NCBI GenBank assembly: GCA_020465985.1
Contig: JAANYP010003256.1
Location: 605,001 to 669,000, forward strand
From: Centrapalus pauciflorus
Lineage: Eukaryota; Streptophyta; Magnoliopsida; Asterales; Asteraceae
Direction: 5' to 3'
DNA length: 64,000 nt
A program made the position numbers and the translations under genes. A model generated the notes under the pieces. The model ran no database searches, was not told where the DNA came from, and worked only from the letters and a program-made list of their open reading frames with translations. Below are positions 9,892 to 19,363 of the stretch, one piece after another. Within the stretch, counting starts at the first letter, position 1; each line of letters starts with the position of its first letter.

Positions 9892-11378
9892 TGGAAAATT
9901 TCGCAAAAAACAATCAAACAACAAGTTTCTTTTCGATTAAGTCCCTCAATCAAATTTTTTTGTCAGATAAATCCCTTAACTAAATAAAAATCACGAATTT
10001 GGTGTTTTTTTCAAGAAAAGTTACCGGTGACCTGTTCAGCGAGTTGCAATTGCTGATGTGGATTTTATAAATCTATGATTTTTTTTCGATTAAGTCCACC
10101 AACTATATTATTTTGTCTTATAAATCTCTTAACTAAATTATTTTGTCTTATAAATCCCTTAACTAATTTTTTTGTCACATAGATCCCTTATCTTGATAAA
10201 ACTCGTGCTATTTGTTGTTTTATCAAGGGATAATTGCGCAAAAAACCCCGAACTTGTCAGTTTTTCGAGATTAAATCCCCAAACCATTTTTCGTTGCATA
10301 GAAAACCCCGAACTAACTAAATATCAGTAAATCAAGGTTTTATCAATGGGTAATCAGTTGAAACCGGTTATTAATCCTACGTGGACCGGCAAATAATCTA
10401 CGTGGAATAAACTTTAATTGTTAAAATCGGTTGCCAAGTATTACACATCATTTAAACCCTCGTTGATGATGTAATCCCGTTTTAAAATTACAATTAAAAA
10501 TTATCAGCGGGGGTTTAAATGATGTGTGATACTTGGCAACCAGTTTCAACAACTAAAATTTATTCCATGTAAGTTATTTACCGGTCCACGTAAGATTAAT
10601 AACCGTTTTCAACCGATTACCCATTGATAAAACCTTGATTTACTGATTTTTAGTTAGTTCGGGGTTTTCTATGCAACGAAAAATGGTTCAGGGTTGTAAT
10701 CACAAAAAACTGACAAGTTGATGGTTTTTTACGCAATTATCCCTTTTATCAATTTAAGTGATTGTTCAATTGACACTCACGTCACACATACGTGAATGCA
10801 AAAAACTAAATCAAAATGATAAATCAAAAAGATTATTTATATTGTTTAAAGTTAGTCGGGATGAACTAGCTAAATACATTTAAAAATTATGGTCTAGACA
10901 AACATGAGATCGAAATAATCATTATTTATGTTTTTATATCAAACTAACTTATGTTATCCGGAATAAAGGACTTTTAAAAAAATTTATTATATTCAAACAA
11001 CTATCGTCGTTTTGAAAAAAATATTATTTTCAAACCAACTTATTTTTGTCTAGACAAACATGGCATGCTCTGTCATCGAAATAAACATCGTCGTTTTTAG
11101 AAGTTTAAAAAAATTTCATTTTATTTTATCGAAAAGTTGAAAGGTTTATGTAGTTCGGAGAGTTATCAGGGAAAAAAATGAAATGGGGACTTAATCGAAA
11201 ATTTTTTATACATTGATGGTTTTTGCAAAATAAGTGTAAGCATGTTAACCTGTTATAACATATTAATGGACCAATTTAAAACATTTAAGCAGTTTGGGGA
11301 CTTATCAGAAATAAAAAAAGAAATGGGGACTTAATCGAAAAAAAATTATACTTTGATGGTTTTTTACATAATTTTCCC
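9892..11378. mobile_element. Non-autonomous Mutator-like element, 1.49 kb
   Basis: The left end TGGAAAATTTCGC is inverted at the right end as ATAATTTTCCC, and similarity continues inward (TTTTCGATTAAGTCCC on the left, GGGACTTAATCGAAAA on the right). A 9-bp duplication TAAATTTTT flanks it (9883-9891 and 11379-11387). Multiple degenerate copies of the 'aagtcccttaact' motif fill the left arm. There is no transposase. A second Mutator-type element (10227-10743) is nested inside. Confidence 0.78.
10227..10743. mobile_element. Nested foldback Mutator-type MITE, 517 bp, almost entirely palindromic
   Basis: The element starts GGGATAATTGCGCAAAAAAC and ends with its inverted form, and the two arms of roughly 240 bp pair nearly end to end (for example ACTTGGCAACC at about 10531 with GGTTGCCAAGT at about 10430). 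A perfect 9-bp duplication TTTTATCAA flanks it (10218-10226 and 10744-10752). It interrupts the larger element at 9892-11378, so it is the younger insertion. Confidence 0.92.
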
Positions 11379-11387
11379 TAAATTTTT

Positions 11388-11677
11388 TTTGAATTCTCTG
11401 CTGTACCATACAAAATACATAATTCACTTTTAAACGACCTGTCCTTAATAGAACCGATCTTATTCTCTGAACAATCGGAATTTCGTACTTCCCTCAAACC
11501 AAACGGCGGGCAGACCAGTCGAAGGAGTAGTTCACTTACCTGTTTATTTTTCTGCTAAATTCTCTGTTCTACAGATGAATCAATTGTCTTTCTCTAGACC
11601 AATTCTTTTTCTTTGTAATTCTATTCTCTGTTGTCATTTCTCTGCAATTTCATTTTTTGTACCAAACACACCCTTAG
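11388..11677. other. Intergenic DNA, MITE remnants
   Basis: Contains TTTTTTGTACCAAACACACCC near 11655-11674, a typical end motif of small plant DNA transposons. No partner end or TSD was confirmed and there is no gene. Confidence 0.35.
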
Positions 11678-11967
11678 GTTGCGTTTGGTAGAGAGGATCG
11701 AAGAGAAAAGAAATGAAGACAAATTACAAGTTAGGATACTTGAATTACATATATAAATTCTTTATGAATTTTCAAGTTGGATCAATATATATGTTAAAAA
11801 TCTATTCTTTCATTTCTCTAGCAATGGTAGAGAATCAGATATAAACTAAAATTAGAGAAAGAGAATTACAACCACCATATGGTTATTGCATTTTCAAATT
11901 TGATAGTATAAAAAACCGTTGATTATACTTAATTCTTTTCTCTACGAATCTCTCTACCAAACGCAAC
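11678..11967. mobile_element. MITE with 18-bp terminal inverted repeats
   Basis: GTTGCGTTTGGTAGAGAG (11678-11695) is perfectly inverted at 11950-11967, and pairing continues inward imperfectly. No clear target duplication could be assigned; TTA on the left and TAA on the right are suggestive of Tourist but do not match directly. Confidence 0.7.
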
Positions 11968-12215
11968 ATAATCTCTTCTTTACCCATGATTCTTGACTGG
12001 GAACTTCGAGTCTTGATGAAACAGATGAAATTTGATTGATGTGTGTTCTCGTTTATTGAACACTAGTTTATTTACCCTCGTATTACACGAATATTTATAA
12101 TACATTGTTTTTTTTTATATATAATAATCTTAAAGGTAAAGTTAAATATATTTTTTTAGATTAGAAGTATACAAGAATGAAAATATTTGTCATCATTACT
12201 TATTAATTTTTTATA

Positions 12216-12220
<5 letters not shown>

Positions 12221-12280
<60 letters not shown>

Positions 12281-12281
12281 A

Positions 12282-12372
<91 letters not shown>
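12221..12372. repeat. Compound TA/GT microsatellite
   Basis: Alternating TA and GT blocks, about 150 bp. Frames through it encode only Ile-Tyr, Cys-Val or Thr-His repeats. Confidence 0.95.
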
Positions 12373-12375
<3 letters not shown>

Positions 12376-12377
12376 AT

Positions 12378-12749
12378 GGTTCGAGAGAGTACCACCCATT
12401 ATTCAGCGCACCAGAATGTACCCCATTTAAAAAAACTTTGTTTAAATTTTTTTTTCATAAACATGTTTTAATTAACGTTTTGAAGATCATATGTAAATTT
12501 CACATACATTCACATCTCCTAGCTCCTAAAAAATGATGTGAACACACACTTACATAATTTGGAATACATGTGAACGTGCATTTATGTGATGCGTGTTTTC
12601 ACGCACTTAGAGTGTTCGGATTTGCGTGAAATTTACATATGATCTTTGTAATGTTAATTAGAACATATTCATTAAAAAAATTCAAAAAACTTACTTTTAA
12701 GTGTGATACCTTCTGGTGCGCTGCATTAGAGGTGGTACTCACTTGAACC
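12378..12749. mobile_element. Hairpin MITE inside TA repeats, copy 1
   Basis: GGTTCGAGAGAGTACCACC at the left matches the inverse of GGTGGTACTCACTTGAACC at the right. Internal pairs include CAGCGCACCAGAA with TTCTGGTGCGCTG. It is bounded directly by TA-type microsatellites, so its target duplication is probably TA and cannot be told from the repeat. Confidence 0.72.
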
Positions 12750-12755
12750 TAAATC

Positions 12756-12756
<1 letters not shown>

Positions 12757-12791
<35 letters not shown>

Positions 12792-12796
12792 TATAT

Positions 12797-12872
<76 letters not shown>
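12757..12872. repeat. Compound TA/CA/GA microsatellite
   Basis: TA, CA, TA and GA blocks in succession separate the two hairpin MITEs. Confidence 0.95.
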
Positions 12873-13266
12873 TCAGGTTCAAAAAAGTACCTCTTGAAAT
12901 CAAGTGCACCCGAAGGTACCAACCTTAAAAAACTTTTTTTTTAAAATTTTTTTCTCATAATCATTTTTAATTTAATGTTATACGCATGATATATGAATTT
13001 CACATACATTCACACTTTCTGTGTCCTTAAAAATTATGTGAATGCTCAATACATATTTATGAGAATGGTCATCCATGTGAATGGTCATTTCACACGTGAA
13101 TGACCATTCACATGATCTTTTTTTACCATTCATAAGATTTATGATGTTGCTTCTTTTGAAAAAATGTTTTATAATGTGGTCTTATACATGTTTATTAAAA
13201 AAAAATATGTGAATGGTCATTCACATTAGGGTACGCTGGAATCTTATAGGTATGCAGATGAACCTG

Positions 13267-13267
<1 letters not shown>
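12873..13267. mobile_element. Hairpin MITE inside TA repeats, copy 2
   Basis: TCAGGTTCA at the left is inverted at the right as TGAACCTGA. The body resembles copy 1 (AAATTTCACATACATTCACA and 'gcacc-gaaggtacc' motifs) but carries many GTGAATGGTCATTCAC repeats. It too is bordered by microsatellites on both sides (GA/TA left, TA right). Confidence 0.68.

Positions 13268-13270
<3 letters not shown>

Positions 13271-13328
<58 letters not shown>
13271..13328. repeat. (TA)n microsatellite
   Basis: About 29 TA units directly right of MITE copy 2. Confidence 0.97.
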
Positions 13329-13331
<3 letters not shown>

Positions 13332-14934
13332 TATTTTTCTATATTCCTGAAATTTTTTATTATATTATAATTAATAATTTATTAGAGTATTAGATTTTAT
13401 TGGATTTGCTTCGAATTGAATTTTAAAAATAGATTATATTGGATATATATAGTTAAAATATTATTTTTTATTTCTAAAAACTTTTAATGTTATTTGTTAA
13501 CTCATGGTAATGCCACGTGACTTCATGAGAAATGAATATATATTTATTACTTTTAATTGTATTTATAGATATAGATTAACTTCAAGTGTGAAATATTAAT
13601 GTGAGAAACTGTGAGACCCTCTGATTTCTCAAAGGTCTCAAGTCAAGGCCCAGTAGCAACGCAATATCAATCATGAATCTAAGATAAAATTAACAGTTGC
13701 GGAATAAAAATTAATCACAATCAGAGATAATTTTTAAGTAATAGGGACAAACTTCTAGACTAATTCATCAAAACACAATTATAAACTAGCCCAAACCCCA
13801 AAGCTCTATCTTTAATCAAGTACCAAGGTATTGGAACAGGTTCTAATGCACTTCAAGCTCTTTCAAAGTCCTGACCTATGAACTAGGTCCAGCCAATCCT
13901 TTGCCTTTACCTGAAAAATAATGCAACAACGGGTAAGCTTATTTGCTTAGTGAGAATGTAGAATTTCACATTTAACATGCAATTATGAACGCGGAAGCAC
14001 ATGCACTGCACTCGGCTCATGCACGGCTCAGCTCTATATGCACTGCACTAGGCTCATGCACAGCTCAATCTCGAAGGGACATTGGCCAATTAATGCTCTT
14101 TTGATGCGCGACTTTGCTCAGCTCCCAGTTATAAAACTGTTGTTGCTCTTGAGACTTTTAGACAATTTCATAAGGAATGCTCGGATGATGATAAATCCAT
14201 ACACACGCATCATTAGTGGGGATCAGCCACGTACTGGGCTAGCTACCAGTAAAAGCTCTATATGGATATCATCGGAATGCTCAGCTCTAGCTACCCTCTG
14301 TGCTTTCATCACGTAAATCAGCACATCATAAGCCTAACATTAACCCAACACTGAGCAATAGTGATGGTGTTAAGCTTAACAATCAAATGACTCGTCGAAG
14401 AATCGAATCTAGAAGAATAAATGCTCAGTTCAACAAATCATAGTAAATATACTATGATAATATATATCAATAAGCTCAAGATCAGAAAGTCAATAGAATC
14501 AGGATCATGCAACAAAAGTCTCAATTCACATAATATGCAGTTAAAGTGAAATCTACAACTCACAGTTACTGGTTATTTGTGCTCTTTTAGTTTCTGGCTC
14601 TGGCTCTGTTCTCACAATTTGTAGTGGATTAGAACCACTATCTGACTTATATCAGACTTTCAGATGCTCGCCATTTTGCTCGTTGCTCAATCTATTATTA
14701 ATATCATTTCTGATATTTATTAGCTCTTATATTATCTGAATAATATATATATTCAGTGTTCATTCAATTCATAAGCTCAAGGTTCATTATATTCCTTAAA
14801 GATCAATGTATATATATATATATATATATTATCATATATATATATTAATCCATAAATTAATCATTTTGTCATTTTATGTGTTGATCATGGGATTTATTCA
14901 AGTTTAAGAGTATGGGGTTCAATTTTAATAAGCA

Positions 14935-15325
14935 AATTCGAACCATATATGGACAAATTCGAATTCCCTTTTATCTTTATGACTAAACTCGAATCATGTG
15001 ATTAAATTCGAATCTATACTTGAGCTTGGAATCAAATTCGAAACTTATGGGATTAAATTCGAAGGTCATGTTCGTTTCTATGAGTAAATTCGAAATCCAT
15101 GTGTTAGTTTCGAATATATAAGCTAAACTCGATTACTAGGACTAAATTCGAACTATGATTCGATTTTAAATGAACAATTTCGAATGCCACAAGTTTAATT
15201 TCGAATTTATGGACTAGTTTCGAAGCCCCCCTTTCGAATTTATAGTTAAATTCGAACACATATTCGAATTTAACCACAAATCGAATTTGATCAATGTATT
15301 TCGAGTTTGTTCTTATTATTTCGAA
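14935..15325. repeat. Array of TTCGAA motifs in the LTR
   Basis: At least fourteen TTCGAA palindromes, mostly as AAATTCGAA, spaced 12-50 bp apart in about 390 bp, with further TCGAA variants between them. Such density is far above chance in AT-rich DNA, and each carries a CpG. The copy in the other LTR is at about 20690-21205. Confidence 0.85.
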
Positions 15326-15616
15326 TTTGTTCATCTTTTATATCTTTAAAACACTCGTTTTAGGTCTAAAAATCACCAAATATGATTAAGTATTACTCCT
15401 AGATTCACTTATATTATACATAATCTAGTTAATAATCAAGTTATACTAGCTTAAACTCATAAAAATACTAATTTCGAATTTCTAACTTCAAAACCGAAAG
15501 ATATAAAACTTAAAACGTAAATTCTTACCTCAAATTCGTGCGTAATCCTACATGCAACCATATAATCTTGTAGTACTCTTCGTAATCTTCCCGATGACGT
15601 ATAAATCTTGATAATC

Positions 15617-15721
15617 CGACGGTCGGTTTAGAAGAAATCTTAGAGAGATGTAGAGAGAGAGTAGAGAGAGAGAAAGTCTAGAGAGAGAGTATAGAGAGAG
15701 AGAGAAATCTTATTTTATAAA
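15617..15721 (-). promoter_or_regulatory. LTR core promoter: TATA-like box and CT-rich tract
   Basis: On the minus strand TTATAAAATA (15720-15711) is followed at once by about 90 bases of interrupted CT repeats. A TATA box followed by a pyrimidine patch is common in plant core promoters, so transcription probably starts in or just after this tract. The equivalent lies at about 21494-21600 in the other LTR. Confidence 0.5.
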
Positions 15722-15964
15722 CTTAAATTCCGTTTATATACTTCAACTAGTTATGTTTGCTACTTAACCCACTATTATTTTCGTATCTTATATCTCTCTT
15801 ATTTAGTTATCTTTAATAATTTATTAATTCATAACTTAAATATTTATATAATTGAATTAAATATTTCAAAACTTAATTAAATTTATAATTCAAATAATGT
15901 AATAAATTACATTATTGGTTCGATAATCAGATATTTAGGATTAGCTAAAAGTCGGGTTGTTACA

Positions 15965-16235
15965 GAATGGGCTCCACCACGCACAAAATTCGTCCCCGAA
16001 GTTAGATATGTTCGAACAGACTTGGGCAGATAGCTTTTATGTTATCCTGATTCCCAAGACTGATACGAACTTTTGTGGTGTTTCCACTGAACGAGCACCA
16101 TTTGTATTTCATGATTTATGTTTCTTTGAGATTTACAAGCACAAAAACTCAAGTTTCTTTTCGGAGTTTATATTTAATTCAATGTTTCGCTGTTTGATTA
16201 TTTTAGGAATTCTAACTTATTATTCATACTCTTAA
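15965..16235 (-). pseudogene. Remnant of the pol C-terminus (chromodomain-like tail)
   Basis: Minus-strand sequence reads VLVQWKHHKSS...SWE and ends SLFEHI then a stop at 16004-16002. This parallels the end of the polyprotein at 53033 (VLVRWKHHKG..HTWEP..KLFESE). It shows the gag-only element descends from a pol-bearing chromovirus. Frames further upstream are decayed. The PPT region GTGGAGCCCATTC lies at the LTR edge. Confidence 0.7.
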
Positions 16236-17923
16236 TATATGAGCTTTATGCTTTACGCCATAATCAATCCAGATAACAACTCAATACATGAGTTAGCTCA
16301 TATATCTCTTTCATTTGATCTTAAGTCAGTTATATTTTCGTTTTGTGGACTTTTGAGTTTTAACTTTATATCTCTTTCAATTTAACTTGCAGCTTAATAT
16401 ATATCAATTAGCTCATATCTCTTTTTCATTTTCCTTTGAAACTAGCTGTAAAGCTTTTGGGAGTCTGATATCTGTACTTTATGTTTCTTTTATTGATGAT
16501 GTTATAATCATCAATCGCTTAGCCAATTTTCTGATTTGCTATGAAGACTTATAATTTTCTTCGCTCTGTCAAACAAATGAAATCTATCCTCCGGCGCAAC
16601 AATCGGAGCCAGCTCTTCGTGTAACGACTCCACCTTACCTACCTTGGCCTCCAATTGGACTGCTATATCTGCCACATCCTTTACATAAGCAGTCTCTCGA
16701 GAAGCAAAATCCTCCAAGATGATCGAGTGTTAGAAGCCGAGAATGAGATTGAAGCAAAATATTGAAATGCTGCATTTTAAAACTCGCCAAACAAAACAGG
16801 AGTTCGAACAGAGAATCAAAGTTTGGAGTTACAATCGTCCACATCTTCTTCGCAACGGTTTCAGCAGTTAAGAGATATTTCAAACAAGTCAAATATGATC
16901 CCGAACTTGAAGAGATCATACGCTTTAGAATCTTCCAGTGAATAAGAACATTAGCGACATGGAAAACAAATGTTATTCAGAATCGAATTCCAGGGAAACG
17001 ATTTGATAGAAATCGACAATTTGCTTAGGCTTTCTCGGCGTGATTCGTTAAACATGACGGCAGAACTTGTTATTGAAGTCAGTTCTCGAGTTACCAGAGT
17101 TCCGAAACCGTCTCCACGACCATGTACATCATCTTCTACTTTATCGTCATCGCCTTCCTCTATTAGTTCACTGTGCAATTCGATCAAGAGGCTTTGACAA
17201 AGCAATAGCCTTTGGTTCTGTTTAATTATATGTATAGACTTAGGTTTGAATCTTCATTGGTGAATTTCTGAATTCATAATTACTTTATTCTTTTAACGGA
17301 AGCTTTTATTTTATGTGCAGTTAGATGGAATAGGAATTCCATTTTAGATATCTCACTAGCCTCGCGTCGACATAGTGAGAATCCATTACTTACGTTTATT
17401 TTGGCATTTGACGAGCTTTTCATAGGCCATTCATGGCTAATCGCTTGACTTAACAAAGATCTCAATCTATTTCTTTGTCACTCCCGCTTTGTACCTCTGA
17501 CTTCTTTGATTCTCGTTCAAGTTGTCATTGGGTGCTTAACAATTTGGTTCAAAGATCATCTTCTCAATAGGTTTTATTATTATTATATAATTAGCAACTT
17601 CTACCTCTGTCTCATTATAAGACACGCTGTAATCATTTAGATTACAAGGATTTACGAAGTAGCTTGTGTTTTGGATTATATTTTGTTTTCTCAGAGCTTT
17701 TGAATCATACGTAATTCAGATTACAATACCTATATTGTCTATAGGTATAACTTCTGATTGGAAACATATTTGTATAGTAGCTTCAACTGATACAACCCAT
17801 ATGTCATCCGCATTATTCACTATCGATGACAGGGTTATACAGTTTACTCAATACTTACTTTGGAATTGAACTTTAGCTGGCAACGAAATTAAATCATTTT
17901 AGCATATAAGAAATTTATTATTA
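16236..17923. other. Non-pol DNA between gag and the pol remnant; possible captured sequence
   Basis: In autonomous relatives this interval would encode protease, reverse transcriptase, RNase H and integrase; none of their motifs is visible on either strand. Bases about 16500-17210 have higher GC content and several open frames (minus 16717-16511 begins MEDFASRETAYVKDV; minus 17205-16951; plus 16970-17197) but none matches a family I recognise. The composition suggests a fragment of host gene carried by the element. The origin is unproven. Confidence 0.45.
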
Positions 17924-19162
17924 TTAGTTACCGTTGGGGTCTTTTGGCGTTTCTGGCGTCTCCTCAGCATCCTCAGCAGTTATATGGAAAGCTCGCGCCT
18001 TTGCTGTAGGTATCATCGTAGTACTTTGTTGGATTGCTCTGCCAACTGGTTGTTCCTGATTAGTAAGCACGCGTGCATTTGGGCAATGTTTGGCATAATG
18101 TCCACGATCACCACAGTTGTAGCATACATCATTTCTTTCTGGGCACTCATCGCTTCCATGTCCAATCCGGTTACAAGTGTAACAGGTCACATCCATAGGG
18201 TTGTAGCGTCCGCTATGGAACTTGTTACAACGTTTGCACGATCGTGCTCCTGACTGTATGGAATAAACTCTAGTCTTCTGAGGTGTAGAGGACGCTTGTG
18301 ACTGCTGCTGACTGGACTTTGATGAACCGAAGAATCTACTGGATTTCTGTTTCTTAGGTGGAGATGGACATGTAGGACTTAAAGCCATCATAACAGGTTC
18401 ACAACTCGAATCTGTGAATTCCCGCTCCACCATTCTTGCTGCTTCCACTATGCTGAGATACGTCGTAAACTTTATGCTGCTCATTTGTCTTCTATATGCT
18501 GGATTCAGACCCAGTCTGAATCGATTTATCTTACGCTCTTCTGTTGCTACTTGATATGACGAGTAGCCGCAAAGTCTCGAGAACTCATGCTCGTATTCAT
18601 CAACAGTCTTAGTTCCTTGTTTCAATTGCATCAACTGCATCTCGAGTTCGTCTTGTTTGTCTTTTGGACAGTATTTGGCGTTAAACATCTCCAAGAACTG
18701 CTCCCAGTCCAGTGCCATAATTGCTTCCTCACCATAGATGCTCCTTTGTGTTTTCCACCAGGCTCTAGCAGCTCCAACGAACAGTGTTGTTGCGAACTTA
18801 ACTCTATTGCTGTCCAGACATTCTGAGATACTGAAGATCTCTTCAGTATGACTTATCCAATCTAACGCTTTTATTGGATCTACTGTGCCTTCAAACGTCA
18901 TGGCACCACTCGCTTTGAAGTCTTTAAATCTACAGCCTTTTGGCTGCACAACTCGTTTATTGACATGCTCATCATCAGAATCTGATTCGCTTGACTGTTC
19001 AGTTTGCTTCTTTTTATGTTTATTTCTCTTTTCAGTTTTCTTTATTGATTCAATTTGCTCTAGCATAAACTTGTTTTGTTGCTCATTATTCTGGGTTATT
19101 AGTATCATTTCCAGGACTTGCTCTGGGGTCATGCCACCTGATGGTCCACCTTCTCCTGACAT
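17924..19162 (-). CDS. Gag protein of the gag-only retrotransposon, 412 aa
   Basis: An intact frame of 412 codons on the minus strand starts MSGEGGPSGGMTPEQ. It forms the capsid and nucleocapsid of Ty3/gypsy particles. Residues about 95-255 are the retrotransposon gag domain (GCRFKDFKASGAMTFEGTVD, ALDWISHTEEIF, AARAWWKTQ, EYEHEFSRL). Residues about 300-360 carry cysteine-rich RNA-binding motifs: CKRCNKFH, then two CCHC knuckles CYTCNRIGHGSDEC and CYNCGDRGHYAKHC. The sequence AFHITAEDAE corresponds to the gag-protease boundary of the polyprotein at 53033-57586 (AFQITAEEAR), after which this protein ends within a dozen or so residues. Retention of an undamaged gag while pol is lost suggests gag still serves the element. 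Confidence 0.92.
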   Translation of the reverse strand: MSGEGGPSGGMTPEQVLEMILITQNNEQQNKFMLEQIESIKKTEKRNKHKKKQTEQSSESDSDDEHVNKRVVQPKGCRFKDFKASGAMTFEGTVDPIKALDWISHTEEIFSISECLDSNRVKFATTLFVGAARAWWKTQRSIYGEEAIMALDWEQFLEMFNAKYCPKDKQDELEMQLMQLKQGTKTVDEYEHEFSRLCGYSSYQVATEERKINRFRLGLNPAYRRQMSSIKFTTYLSIVEAARMVEREFTDSSCEPVMMALSPTCPSPPKKQKSSRFFGSSKSSQQQSQASSTPQKTRVYSIQSGARSCKRCNKFHSGRYNPMDVTCYTCNRIGHGSDECPERNDVCYNCGDRGHYAKHCPNARVLTNQEQPVGRAIQQSTTMIPTAKARAFHITAEDAEETPETPKDPNGN

Positions 19163-19363
19163 AGCTCTGAAATATAAATCACTAAGTATTTAGATCATTA
19201 GTCTAGCACATTGTACCCTTTCATGCCCCATCCTACTAGTCTCTGAAACCTATCTTAGTTCAAGCCATCCTGTCATGATTGATACTATAGCATTGCACAA
19301 GTTTGAGATCATGTATTACACGTAATCCAATGATTCACTCAAATTATTGCTCTGATACCATCC
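19163..19363 (-). other. gag leader and primer-binding site
   Basis: On the minus strand TGGTATCAGAGCA (19360-19348) lies three bases inside the 5' LTR. It is complementary to the 3' end of plant initiator tRNA-Met, the usual primer of Ty3/gypsy elements. The rest is untranslated leader. Confidence 0.88.

Larger units (their letters stand above)
12063..13569 (-). mobile_element. Probable Helitron, inflated by microsatellites and MITEs
   Basis: On the minus strand the 3' end shows a weak hairpin (TCGTGTAATACGAGGG) and then CTAG (12066-12063) followed by T. The 5' end resembles that of the Helitron at 5242-5730 (TCTATAAATACAATTAAAAG near 13569). Interior similarity includes a CACGTGGCA-like stretch (near 13513 here, near 5680 there). 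The middle holds two MITEs and three microsatellite blocks. The exact 5' border is ambiguous by about six bases. Confidence 0.6.
13610..15964 (-). repeat. 3' LTR of the gag-only element
   Basis: On the plus strand it reads TGTGAGACC to GGGTTGTTACA. On the element's own strand it starts TGTAACAACCCGAC and ends GGTCTCACA. It contains a TTCGAA array at about 14935-15325 and a TATA-like box followed by CT-rich repeats at about 15617-15721. Confidence 0.93.

Noticed and set aside
12211..12471. Open frames on both strands in TA/GT repeats
   Set aside because: Pure microsatellite translation (Ile-Tyr, Thr-His, Cys-Val).
14038..14316. 92-codon frame present in both LTRs of the gag-only element
   Set aside because: It is duplicated only because the LTRs are duplicated, is antisense to the element's transcription, and has no known domain.
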